Shown here: piece by piece, positions 18,745 to 27,831 of the stretch
Numbering within the stretch: position 1 is the first letter of the stretch
Layout: every line of letters begins with the position of its first letter
Source of the DNA: Rikenellaceae bacterium
Lineage (GTDB): Bacteria > Bacteroidota > Bacteroidia > Bacteroidales > Rikenellaceae
Assembly: GCA_021201795.1 (NCBI GenBank)
Contig: JAJQEF010000008.1
Location: forward strand, 1 to 43,765
DNA length: 43,765 nucleotides
Reading direction: 5' to 3'
Notes under the pieces: model-generated
What the model saw: only the letters and a program-made list of their open reading frames with translations
The model's database searches: none
Told to the model about the DNA's origin: nothing
Program-made: the position numbers and the translations under genes

Positions 18745-19704
18745 TTATTTAATTTTTACCTGAATCATTCCTCCGTTTGGATCAAAATCGAATAAGATCT
18801 TATCCCGTGAATCTGAAACGGGTATTTTATTTTTCCCTTGTTTTACAGTTGCAGTTCTAAATCCGTTCTTTTCGATCACCATAGTCAGCGGGACATTAAA
18901 CAGCTCAGCATCAAGAGTCATTACCGGAAGAATATTTATAGTGTTCTTCTTCTCCGATATCTCCAAACGGATATTTTTCTGCTCTTCCGTGTATGCAGCA
19001 ATATCGTGGAATGTATCTACCCACACCTGATCCTGTTGTTTAACTACCTTATCCAGATGATCCCAGAATATCTGTTGATCTCTAAAAGCATCATATCCAT
19101 AGGTTATTCCATGGGTCATTCCAACTCCCCACCCATTGTTTTTTATTAGTTCTTCGACCCATTTATCGAGTTCGGCCAAAGTAGGTTTGCTTCCTATCGA
19201 CCTTTGTTCGGTACGGGTTCCTACTCTGCCTTCGGAAGCAAGATACATCTTCTCCCTCGGCCTCGTATTGTTCGGATAACAAAACGTACGCGGCATAATG
19301 CCTATATTTACAAAAATGGCACTGTCGTTTTTAGCAATGTCTTCTCTGATCTCTTCTTCGGTATGTCTTCCAAAATTCCGGTGGGCCCAACCGTGATTTG
19401 ATATTTCATGCCCGTAGTCAGACATTTCCTTTAATTGCAGCCATGTCACCCTGGTAGTATCACGGATATCCTGAGGATCTTCGTTCACTTTGCTTCCGTT
19501 TATCCAGAAGGTACCTTTTAAACCTCTTTTTTCAAATTCAGGAAAAACTATCGTATAATGTTCGCTTAATCCGTCGTCGAATGTATAACTGATAGCGGCC
19601 TCCCTGTCTCCCTGGTATTTTGCCACATAGACATTATATTTGTTTTGTGCGGTAACTGCAAAACATAAAACTGTCAGCAGTGATATTAAAATAGTTTTTT
19701 TCAT
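18745..19704 (-). CDS. Secreted polysaccharide deacetylase (CE4/NodB family)
   Basis: 319 residues with a signal peptide (residues 1-19). The NodB-homology fold is recognisable by motif 1 TFDDG (about 41-45, catalytic and metal Asp), FWINGSK, and motif 2 HEISNHGWAHR (about 98-108, with the two metal-binding His). Later motifs are RTFCYPNNTRP and GVGMTHGITYGYD, followed by WVDTFHDIAAYTEE. The last ~80 residues look like a beta domain. It would deacetylate or deformylate a carbohydrate, probably plant- or host-derived, in the periplasm. It lies 24 bases after the GH28 gene on the same strand, so the two belong to one carbohydrate-processing operon. Intact. Confidence 0.83.
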   Translation of the reverse strand: MKKTILISLLTVLCFAVTAQNKYNVYVAKYQGDREAAISYTFDDGLSEHYTIVFPEFEKRGLKGTFWINGSKVNEDPQDIRDTTRVTWLQLKEMSDYGHEISNHGWAHRNFGRHTEEEIREDIAKNDSAIFVNIGIMPRTFCYPNNTRPREKMYLASEGRVGTRTEQRSIGSKPTLAELDKWVEELIKNNGWGVGMTHGITYGYDAFRDQQIFWDHLDKVVKQQDQVWVDTFHDIAAYTEEQKNIRLEISEKKNTINILPVMTLDAELFNVPLTMVIEKNGFRTATVKQGKNKIPVSDSRDKILFDFDPNGGMIQVKIK

Positions 19705-19727
19705 TGTTTATATTAACATGTTGGGTT

Positions 19728-21126
19728 TTATTTTGCAGGTGTTTCTTCCGGTATAGCTAATTCGGAATAAGTGACGTTATCTACAAATAAATCTTGAACA
19801 TTATTGGCTTTATTAACGAATTTATTCACTTTTTCGACCTGTATATTCTTAAGCTGTACATTTTTTACCGGCAGTTGTTCATTCCCTTTAATCTCATAAA
19901 TAGCGTCTACGCTTTCACTTTTAACGTTATTCATTTAGATATTTTCTATTCTCGTTATTTTTGTTTCGTAAGTAGGAACAAGGGTTCTCCACTGATAAAG
20001 GACTTCAGTATCTATCTCGAATACTCTCTGAGCGCTTCCCGTCTCGATGTTTTCCATGTAAACATTTTCAACAAAGCCCCCTCGTCTGTGATTTGTTTTT
20101 ATAAAGTAAACACGAAAAACAGAATTAGGCGCTTTACAGTCATGCATGTAAATATTGCGTACACCACCTGAAATTTCACTCCCGATTCCCAGTAAGGTAT
20201 GTCATGCAAGAATATGGCAATTACGGATAACAATATTTTCCGTTGGTGTATCCAAACGCCATGCATCGCGGTTTCTTCCGGATTTGATAACTACGGCATC
20301 GTCTCCATGGTCGAACACACAGTCTTCAACGAGAAAATTACGGGTCATCTCGAGGTCGATACCGTCATTGTTATGACCATGCGCTCTTACATCGAGGTTC
20401 CGTGCTACACCACCGTCGCATAAATAAATATGAATAGTCCAGAATGGGCTGTTACGTATTTTAAACCCATCGAGCAATACATTATTACAACGATTAAAGT
20501 GTACGAGGTGGGGTCTCAGATTATTTTCTCCTTTTGCCATCTGGCGGTCCTCAACCGGCACGTCTGTGGACGCCATTGCATATAATTGCTTAAGTGCATT
20601 AAGATGCGGCGCAGGACGCGGGAACCATTTGCGCCACGTATCCAAAACGGCTTCGATAGTTCCTTTTCCTGTAATAGCCACATTCTCACATTCGAACGCA
20701 TATAAAAGCGGGGAATAGTTATAACATTCCATACCTTCCCACGAAGTCATAACAGCAGGAAGATAATCTTCAGGGTTATCGGTAAATTTCAATACGGCAC
20801 CCTCTTCAAGGTGAAGATTTACATTGCTTTTAAAATGCACCGGACCAGTCAGCCACTCTCCTGCCGGAACGATAACCCGGCCTCCTCCGGCATTGCTGCA
20901 TGCTTCAATAGCGGAAGCTATCGCTTTTGTATTTTTGATCTTACCTCCGGCTTTGGCACCGTATTTAGTAATATTAAAATCCTTATCGGGATAAATAAAT
21001 ACTTTGATCGGGTCCATGGGGAACGGAGCCTCGACATTGATCGTTTCATATTGTGCCCCCAGAGCACACGATACCGTTAATACAGAAAAAAAAAGTAAGA
21101 ATAAACTTGAATAGATTGAACTTCAT
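19728..21126 (-). pseudogene. Broken GH28 polygalacturonase-like glycoside hydrolase
   Basis: Repaired length about 466 residues. ATG at 21126; the signal peptide ends VSCALGAQ. The parallel beta-helix shows GH28 features: NITKYGAKAGGKIKNTKAI, AGGGRVIVPAGEWLTGP, the catalytic region HNNDGIDLEM (NTD-like) and HGDDAVVIKSG (DD). The G-H-G region is struck by TGA at 20202-20204 (CHILA-stop-HTLLGIGSEISGG). A later KT/RRGG motif is present. Three lesions: an A9 run at 21086-21094 that needs one more base to join the signal peptide to the body, the TGA above replacing a conserved Gly, and a TAA at 19935-19937 (RIENI-stop-MNNV, probably a former Tyr). The product would lack an exported active enzyme. 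Confidence 0.82.
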
Positions 21127-21272
21127 TTTTAATATTTAGTTTTTGTTAGCAATCGATTTTAAAATAATTTATTAACTCACGACGGAAATAAGTCCAAAGA
21201 TATACATATTTTCTCCATTTTTAAATATAACTATTTATGGAATAATATTTTTAATAATAAGTTAATTCTATC

Positions 21273-21306
21273 TTTATCAACTATAATAAAAGTGAACGTA
21301 TCTTTG
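21273..21306 (+). promoter_or_regulatory. Bacteroidota-type promoter for the His-rich/TonB operon
   Basis: A perfect -7 element TATCTTTG (TAnnTTTG) at 21299-21306 sits 14 bases before the ATG, with a TTTA -33-like element at 21273-21276 (22-base spacing). Confidence 0.55.
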
Positions 21307-21320
21307 TACTCAATATTTTT

Positions 21321-21688
21321 ATGGAAAAAAATCGTTAAATATATTTATTTCGATCTGGCTGCTGGTAATATTCATCGGATATTTCAGCGGGATTACTTTA
21401 TTTCCCCATACCCATATTATAAACGGAGTTACCATAACCCACTCCCACCCTTACACAGGTAATCCGGATGATCCGGGACATACACACACGGATGTCGAAT
21501 TCAGCCTGATCGGACAACTTTCGACTTTCCTCGCCGTCCTTTCGGTAATTTACGGAATCAGATTCATATCGAATAATATCATTAAATCAGAATATTGGTA
21601 TTCTGATTTAATGATATTAATTGACAAACGGCAAACATTATCTCTACGAGGTCCGCCCACAATGATTGGCATCTCATTTATTTCATAA
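21321..21688 (+). CDS. Small His-rich membrane protein upstream of TonB receptor (frameshifted)
   Basis: Repaired length about 122 residues. An ATG at 21321 is followed by an A7 run (21325-21331). With A8 the frame reads EKKSLNIFISIWLLVIF, a membrane segment, then a His-rich loop (FPHTHIINGVTITHSHPY, GHTHTD) and a second hydrophobic segment (SLIGQLSTFLAVLSVIYGI). It ends TLSLRGPPTM before a stop at 21688. Small proteins of this shape occur near metal-responsive TonB receptors in Bacteroidota. The five His in HxH pairs suggest metal binding, which is inference. It lies 31 bases upstream of the receptor start on the same strand. A 21-bp palindrome lies inside its coding region. Confidence 0.6.
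21574..21619. repeat. Perfect 21-bp inverted repeat inside the His-rich gene
   Basis: The left arm TAATATCATTAAATCAGAAT (plus A) is exactly complementary to the right arm, with TTGG between them. It lies in the coding sequence for SNNIIKSEYWYSDLMIL, about 100 bases before the receptor start. It would form a very stable RNA hairpin. Confidence 0.9.
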
Positions 21689-21719
21689 TTACCAATCATT
21701 TATAAAGTTCAATCACAAT

Positions 21720-24016
21720 ATGAAATCATTTTATATTGGAATACTTTGCGTATTCCTTTTACCAGGCTTTCTTTCCGCTCAGACTAGAAGGCAGAATACG
21801 GACGCAAACATTACAGGACACGTAGTCAAATATGGTACCGACGAGCATTTACCATACGTATCCATAACTATAGAAGGTACGACCATAGGAACACTCACTG
21901 ACGGAACAGGACATTTTTTCCTGAAGAACCTTTCCCTCGGTGATATCACGCTTACCGCCTCTTATATCGGTTATAAAACACAGGATATAACCGTACATAT
22001 AACACCCAATAAAACTCTGGAAATAAATTTCGAACTGGAAGAACAATCCGTCCTGATGGATGCAGTTGTTGTTTCAGCGAACAGAAATGAAACGGACAAA
22101 AAAACGCATCGACCATAGTAAATGTAATGACGGCTGAAATATTCGAAAGAACCTCATCCAATAACTTAACTGAAACCCTAAACTTCCAGCCGGGTTTAAG
22201 GGTCGAAAACAGTTGTTCGAACTGCGGTTCTACAGAACTAAGGATCAACGGGTTGGGCGGACAATATTCCCAGATACTCATAGATAGCAGACCGGTATTC
22301 AGTTCGCTTGCCGCAGTTTACGGTCTGGAGCAGCTACCTGTCTCTATGGTAGACAGAATCGAAGTTATAAGAGGAGGAGGTTCCGCATTATTCGGCGCCA
22401 ATGCTATTGGAGGAGTAGTAAATGTAATCACTAAAGAACCCCTCCGGAATTCGATTTCTGTTTCCAATAATACATCTGTTTCAGACAAAAATACATGGGA
22501 CGTGAACACTTCTTTTAACGGATCGTTCGTTTCAGACGATTATAAATCAGGTATGTATCTTTTCGGAATGGTAAGAAACAGGGATTCTTACGACCGTAAC
22601 GGAGACGGATATTCGGAATTACCACAGATCGACCTTGAAACCATCGGTTTCCGCGGATACTACAAACTTAGCAATTACTCCAAATTATCTCTGGAATACC
22701 ATCACATCCACGAATTCAGACGAGGAGGAGATAAACTGGATCGTCCTCCTCACGAAGCAGATATTGCGGAACAACTCGACCATAAGATTGACGGAGGAGG
22801 GGCACAGTTCGACTGGAACACCCCGGATTACAGACACAGACTCGGACTTTATACCTCGGCACAAAAAGTTCGAAGGGACAGTTATTTTGGAACCCAGCAA
22901 AATCCTGATGCCTACGGAAATACCAAAGACATGACATTCGTAGGAGGAGGACAGTATACGACACTATTTGATCATGTGATAATCAGTCCATCAGAATTTA
23001 CGGTCGGAATGGAATTTACTCACAACAACCTTAATGACAAGATCCTCGGTTACGGCAGAGATTTCTTCCAGAATACGAATATCATAGGAGGTTACGTACA
23101 GAATGAATGGAATGGAGAAAAATACAGCTTACTCCTGGGTGCACGTCTGGATAAACATAATTTGATGAATAACGCCGTATTTAATCCACGTGCAAACGTG
23201 CGTTACAGTCCTATAGAAGCAGTAGGCTTAAGGGTAAGCTATTCCAGCGGATACCGCGCTCCGCAGGCTTACGACGAGGATCTCCATATGGATGCAGTAG
23301 GTGGGGAAGTAACGATAATAGAAATCGATCCCGATCTTAAACCGGAATATTCTCATAGTCTTAGTGCATCGGCGGATCTTTATAAAAATCTCGGCAAATG
23401 GCAGACAAACCTTCTGGTGGAAGGATTTTATACCATATTAAACGATGTATTTACTTTGGTGCAGAACGGAGAAGACTCTCAGGGAAATTTATTATTGTTA
23501 CGTAGGAATGACACCGGAGCGAGGTTTGGCGGGATTAATTTCGAATTTCGTGCAACTCTTCCGGGAGTAGTGGACATACAGGCAGGATACACATTCCAAA
23601 AAAGCAAATATAAGTATCCGTTCAGATGGTCGGATGACGAAAATCTTCCGGCACAGAAAAAAATGTTCCGGTCCCCGGATAACTACGGCTACCTTACGGC
23701 AAACTTCAACATAACCAAGAATTTCGATGCTTCATTATTTTGCAACTACACGGGTTCCATGCTCGTACAGCACAATGCAGGGTACATCGATGAGAATACG
23801 GAAAAACTTACAAGGGATTATCTCGACCTCGGAATACGGTTCGCATATACGTTCCGTCTCTCCGGACTTTTTGACATAGAACTTAATGCCGGTATTAAGA
23901 ATCTGTTCGATACTTTTCAAAAAGATATCGACAGAGGCCCTTTAAAAGATTCAGGTTATATATACGGGCCATCTATGCCAAGGCTCTATTTCTTCGGAAT
24001 TAAACTCTCATTATAG
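21720..24016 (+). CDS. TonB-dependent outer-membrane receptor (frameshifted)
   Basis: Repaired length about 765 residues, from the ATG at 21720 chosen for its signal peptide (FYIGILCVFLLPGFLSAQ). A carboxypeptidase-like CarboxypepD_reg domain follows (ITGHVVKYGTDEHLPYVSITIEGT to about 105), then the plug domain (LMDAVVVSANR; LNFQPGLRVENSCSNCGSTE; DRIEVIRGGGSALFGANAIGGVVNVIT) and a 22-strand-type barrel ending LYFFGIKLSL. It imports a chelate or cofactor; the CSNCG motif and His-rich neighbour make a metal or haem-type ligand plausible but unproven. An A7 run (22098-22104) breaks the frame just before the plug. With A8 it reads DKKNASTIVNVMTAEIF. As given the receptor is split. Confidence 0.85.
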
Positions 24017-24040
24017 CAGGAACAACAATGTTGTAAACAG

Positions 24041-24074
24041 AAAAAGAACGGATTGTTAGTAATCCGTTCTTTTT
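24041..24074. terminator. Bidirectional terminator between receptor and esterase
   Basis: AAAAAGAACGGATT-GTTAGT-AATCCGTTCTTTTT, 14-bp perfect arms with A/T tails. It serves the plus-strand receptor and possibly the convergent minus-strand esterase. Confidence 0.9.
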
Positions 24075-24117
24075 ATTTACATATAATTGACAATTAAACA
24101 ACAATCTATTAACAAAT

Positions 24118-25149
24118 TTACTGCCAAATAAAATGATTGAGGTAGGCAGCAGAGAAAATTGCCAAAGATTTTGTCTGCGGAAGCTCGGCAAAACCGTTCA
24201 GAAGCCCCCAGTCATGGGTTACTCCGTTAAATCTTATAGTCGTAACATTTACTCCTGCAAGATCGAGTTTGCGTCCCATTGCTTCTCCTTCGTCACGAAG
24301 AATATCATTTTCCGCAACTTCGATAAGTGTCGGAGGTAGTCCGCTTAACTGGTCTGTAGTCGCACGCAAAGGAGAATAATGTATATTGTTCTGGTCATTA
24401 GGATTAGAACTATACTGATCGAACATCCAACTCATCAAAGAAGAAGTGAGGTATCTTTGCTGTCCGTATTCTTTCCATGAATCGAAATTCTTAGAAGCAT
24501 CGGTAACAGGCCACATCATAACGATACATTTTATTCTGGGACCGCCTTTTTCCTTAGCGTTCAGTGCCGTAACAAGAGTCATGTTTCCACCAACACTGTT
24601 CCCTACGACAGCAAGTATGGACCCATCCACATTGATTTCATCACCGTTTTCAGCCACCCATTTAGTAGCCGCATAGATTTCATTCGTAGGCTGCGGGAAT
24701 TTCGCTTCAGGAGAAGGAGTATAATTAACAAACACACACGCAAGACCTGATTCCACTACTAAGTCTCTAACCAACCTCCTGTGAGTCTGGTAATCGCCGA
24801 GTACCCATCCGCCACCGTGGATAAATATAAATACAGGCAGTTTTTCGGTAACCCCTTGTGGACGAACTATATTCAATTTAATAGTAAATCCATCTGAAGT
24901 AATAGTTTTTTCAGATTCTTCGATTCCCGAAAGATCCACGTTAACAGCTTTCTGAGCATTTATAAGTACATTCCTTGCACCTTGTACACCAAGAGACTCC
25001 ACAGGGGTGGAACTTGCGTTAAGAACTTTAAGATACTCTTTCGTGCCCACGCTAAGATTAGTGTCCTGAAGATAATCAGGTGCCTGCTGTGAATAACCGT
25101 AAACTGTTACACCAACAAGCAGAAGCAGGGTAAATAATTGCTTTTTCAT
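24118..25149 (-). CDS. Secreted alpha/beta-hydrolase (HSL-type esterase/lipase)
   Basis: 343 residues with a signal peptide ending VYGYSQ. A helical N-terminal cap of ~80 residues precedes the alpha/beta-hydrolase-3 core. The oxyanion motif is IFIHGGGWVLGD, the nucleophile elbow is VVGNSVGGNM (Ser of GxSxG at about 190), the acid is in IEVAENDILRDEG, and the catalytic His is in NGVTHDWGLL. These are the full motifs of the hormone-sensitive-lipase (bacterial family IV) esterases acting on short acyl esters. Export suggests a role in the periplasm, for example deacetylating polysaccharide or detoxifying esters. It is convergent with the TonB receptor across a strong terminator. Intact. Confidence 0.82.
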   Translation of the reverse strand: MKKQLFTLLLLVGVTVYGYSQQAPDYLQDTNLSVGTKEYLKVLNASSTPVESLGVQGARNVLINAQKAVNVDLSGIEESEKTITSDGFTIKLNIVRPQGVTEKLPVFIFIHGGGWVLGDYQTHRRLVRDLVVESGLACVFVNYTPSPEAKFPQPTNEIYAATKWVAENGDEINVDGSILAVVGNSVGGNMTLVTALNAKEKGGPRIKCIVMMWPVTDASKNFDSWKEYGQQRYLTSSLMSWMFDQYSSNPNDQNNIHYSPLRATTDQLSGLPPTLIEVAENDILRDEGEAMGRKLDLAGVNVTTIRFNGVTHDWGLLNGFAELPQTKSLAIFSAAYLNHFIWQ

Positions 25150-25318
25150 AAATTTTCAATTAATTGTTAATAACTTGTTAAAAACATACGTAGTACGTTT
25201 GCCTAACACATTAATAATGCCATTTGCGGAAGCGAACGGTACAATTACGGATTATCGACAATAATTTATTGAAAAGCGCATTATTAGCCCTGTAAAGAAT
25301 ATCAACAGGTTATTAACA

Positions 25319-25645
25319 TTATTTTTTCAGGAAGCAGGTTTTAAGCACTATGCTCGATCCTTCGATCCTACAATCCACTTCTTCCGGGTTATCAGTCAGT
25401 TTAATTGATTTTACTTTAGTCCCTCTTTTAATAACCATACACGAACCTTTGACTTTCAGATCTTTTATAACTGTTACTGAATCGCCATCCTCCAGTATTG
25501 TTCCGTTAGAATCTTTGGGTACAGTATTTTCTTCGGAAGAATCCGTATCGTTCCATTCATGGGAACAGTCCGGACAAACGTTAAAGGTTCCGTCAAAATA
25601 GGTATTCTCCGAGTAGCACTCAGGACAGTTCGATATTTCGTCCAT
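25319..25645 (-). CDS. phnA: PhnA/YjdM-family zinc-ribbon protein
   Basis: 108 residues from the ATG at 25645. The open frame extends upstream, but this start gives the family's N-terminus. The zinc ribbon is NCPECYSENTYFDG then VCPDCSHEW (two CxxC pairs). The C-terminal SH3-like PhnA domain reads ILEDGDSVTVIKDLKVKGS, VIKRGTKVKSI and IEGSSIVLKTCFLKK. Despite the name the family is not needed for phosphonate use; its role is unclear. It is a single gene, divergent from the alpha-glucosidase, with its own promoter. Intact. Confidence 0.87.
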   Translation of the reverse strand: MDEISNCPECYSENTYFDGTFNVCPDCSHEWNDTDSSEENTVPKDSNGTILEDGDSVTVIKDLKVKGSCMVIKRGTKVKSIKLTDNPEEVDCRIEGSSIVLKTCFLKK

Positions 25646-25664
25646 AATAATAATTTTTAAATCG

Positions 25665-25694
25665 CAAATGTACTTAAAATGGTTCACGGACAAA
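25665..25694 (-). promoter_or_regulatory. Promoter of the phnA-like gene
   Basis: On the minus strand TTTG (25694-25691) and TACATTTG (25672-25665), spaced by 18 bases, match the Bacteroidota -33/-7 consensus (TTTG, TAnnTTTG) about 20 bases before the start codon. Confidence 0.6.
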
Positions 25695-25699
25695 AATAA

Positions 25700-25729
25700 T
25701 ATAGCATTTATGGTATGATTATAGCATTT
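25700..25729 (+). promoter_or_regulatory. Two direct repeats upstream of the alpha-glucosidase
   Basis: TATAGCATTT occurs at 25700-25709 and again at 25720-25729, exactly 20 bases apart (two helical turns), 23 bases before the GH13 start. A candidate operator for an activator or repressor; no neighbouring regulator can be tied to it. Confidence 0.4.
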
Positions 25730-25751
25730 TTTGAAATAAACAGATAGAATC

Positions 25752-27449
25752 ATGAACATGAAAAATAAAAAAGATACATCCGGGGCGTGGTGGAAGGAAG
25801 CGATAGTCTACCAGATATATCCGATCAGTTTCCAGAACAGCAACGGCGACGGCACAGGTGATCTGCGAGGAATTATAGACCGCTTGGATTATGTGAAGAG
25901 CCTCGGCATAGACGTGATCTGGCTGAATCCGATCTTTAAATCTCCAAACGACGACAACGGCTACGACGTAAGCGACTATTGTGAGATAATGGATGAGTTC
26001 GGAACGATGTCCGACTTCGACGAATTACTCGGGAAGGCCCACGATATGGGAATAAAAATAATATTGGATCTCGTTATAAATCATTACAGCGACGAACATC
26101 CGTGGTTCATGGAAGCCCGGAAATCGAGGGACAGCAAATACTACGATTATTATCATTGGTGGCCTGCTGAGAAGGGCACCCCTGCGTACAGAGAGAGTTA
26201 TTTCGATGTAGACGGAAACGCATGGAAATACAATAAGGATACGGATTCCTACTATCTTCATTATTTTTCCGTGAAACAGCCTGACCTGAACTGGGAGAAT
26301 CCTGAGCTCAGACAGGAAATTTACAAAATCATGCGGTTCTGGTTCGATAAAGGCGTGGACGGGTTTCGTATGGATTCGATATCCTACATATCCAAAGACA
26401 CCGATTTCCCGGAAGTAGACAGAACCATGTATCCGTATATTTTCGACTACTGCGCTCTCAATCCTACACTTCATTCCCATTTACAGGAAATGAACCGCGA
26501 AGTTCTGTCGAAATACGATATAATGACCGTCGGCGAGGGGTCGTCCGTATGCAAGAGCGAAGTATCTAAATTCGTGGATCCTGATCGTAACGAACTTCAG
26601 ATAATGTATCATTTCGGTCCATCCGAAATAAGAAATTATACCGGACCGGATGCTCCTTCAACTGGCATAGAATACAGCCTGCTGAAATTCAAACAAATGT
26701 TCACGGAATGGGACAATGCAATCGGAGAAGGGTGGCCGACAATTTATCTGGGAAATCATGACCAACCGAGAATGATATCCCGTTTCGGAAGCGACGATCA
26801 TAAATATCATGTAATTTCCGCAAAAATGCTTACCATGTTTATCCTCACTATGAGGGGGACTCCATTCTGGTATGCGTGGGATGAGATAGGGATGAGCAAT
26901 ATCAAGTTCAGCAGGATCGAAGATTACAGGGATATTTCGACTCTGAATGGCTATGAACATGCCAGAAAAATGAGAGGGAATCTGAAAAAATTCTTGGAGA
27001 ATCAAAAAAATACTTCAAGGGATAACGCACGTACACCATTCCAATGGGATGCCTCCGACAATGCAGGATTTACGACCGGAACACCGTGGATCAAAGTAAA
27101 TCCGAATTATAAAAAATACAACGCGATGGATGAGAGTAAAGATACTGAATCGATACTCAATTTCTTCCGTAAAACCATACGTCTGCGGAAAGAACACAAA
27201 GCATTGATTTACGGGCAGTACATTCTTCTTGATTCCAAGAACATCCACACATACAGCTATCTCAGGGAATACAAAAACGAAAGATACCTGATATCACTTA
27301 ATTTCACTCCCAAAGAAGCCATATCCAGAACAGGCGTTAATACTGAAAACGGCGAGGTGGTTTTGAAAAACTATAATGATTTCAAACTAAAAGATATAAA
27401 AGGTAAAATAACACTCCGTCCGTTCGAAACTGTGGTAATAAAACTTTAA
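25752..27449 (+). CDS. GH13 alpha-glucosidase (oligo-1,6-glucosidase/trehalose-6-P-hydrolase type)
   Basis: 565 residues with no signal peptide, so cytoplasmic. A typical GH13 (beta/alpha)8 barrel: region I IILDLVINHYSDEH, region II GVDGFRMDSI with nucleophile D208, region III TVGEGSS with acid/base E262, and region IV LGNHDQPR with D337. The QpDLNWENPELR stretch is typical of the oligo-1,6-glucosidase group, and NARTPFQWDASDNAGFTTGTPW belongs to the same subfamily. It releases glucose from the non-reducing end of short alpha-glucans or related disaccharides; isomaltose, sucrose and trehalose-6-phosphate cannot be told apart by eye. It is 32 bases upstream of a lipoprotein gene. Intact. Confidence 0.86.
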   Translation: MNMKNKKDTSGAWWKEAIVYQIYPISFQNSNGDGTGDLRGIIDRLDYVKSLGIDVIWLNPIFKSPNDDNGYDVSDYCEIMDEFGTMSDFDELLGKAHDMGIKIILDLVINHYSDEHPWFMEARKSRDSKYYDYYHWWPAEKGTPAYRESYFDVDGNAWKYNKDTDSYYLHYFSVKQPDLNWENPELRQEIYKIMRFWFDKGVDGFRMDSISYISKDTDFPEVDRTMYPYIFDYCALNPTLHSHLQEMNREVLSKYDIMTVGEGSSVCKSEVSKFVDPDRNELQIMYHFGPSEIRNYTGPDAPSTGIEYSLLKFKQMFTEWDNAIGEGWPTIYLGNHDQPRMISRFGSDDHKYHVISAKMLTMFILTMRGTPFWYAWDEIGMSNIKFSRIEDYRDISTLNGYEHARKMRGNLKKFLENQKNTSRDNARTPFQWDASDNAGFTTGTPWIKVNPNYKKYNAMDESKDTESILNFFRKTIRLRKEHKALIYGQYILLDSKNIHTYSYLREYKNERYLISLNFTPKEAISRTGVNTENGEVVLKNYNDFKLKDIKGKITLRPFETVVIKL

Positions 27450-27481
27450 TGTTTTATTTTTACGGTGAATTTTTTACTATT

Positions 27482-27826
27482 ATGAAAAAATTACTCTTTT
27501 TATTTCTAACGGTATTCTTTATCTCCGCATGCGGAGATAAGACCGAAACCGAAGAACTTGTAATAGCTTCGGAACAAACCGACTGTGTAGGGGTCAGTCC
27601 CCAGAAATGTCTTCTCATCAAACGCGAAGGAAGCGACACTTGGAAATACTGGTATTCCGGCATCGAAGATTTCGATTATGAACCGGGGTACGAATATGTG
27701 ATTCAGATCACAAAGGAGACTATCGAAAACCCTCCGGCCGACATATCTTCGGTCCAATATAAACTATATAAATTGGTGTCTAAAGAGAAGAAGGATTCCG
27801 AAAATCTTCCGCAGACAAGGCAATAA
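27482..27826 (+). CDS. DUF4377 lipoprotein
   Basis: 114 residues from the ATG at 27482. The frame opens earlier at 27449, but only this start begins the signal KKLLFLFLTVFFISAC, with lipidated Cys17. The mature part shows the DUF4377 pattern: QTDCVGVSPQKCLLIKREG, DFDYEPGYEYVIQITKE, SSVQYKLYKLVSKE, with a pair of Cys that could form a disulfide. In other bacteria the domain is found in HslJ/META-like envelope proteins of unknown function. It lies between the GH13 gene and the antiporter, 5 bases before the latter, so probably one transcript. Confidence 0.78.
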   Translation: MKKLLFLFLTVFFISACGDKTETEELVIASEQTDCVGVSPQKCLLIKREGSDTWKYWYSGIEDFDYEPGYEYVIQITKETIENPPADISSVQYKLYKLVSKEKKDSENLPQTRQ

Positions 27827-27831
27827 ACCGA

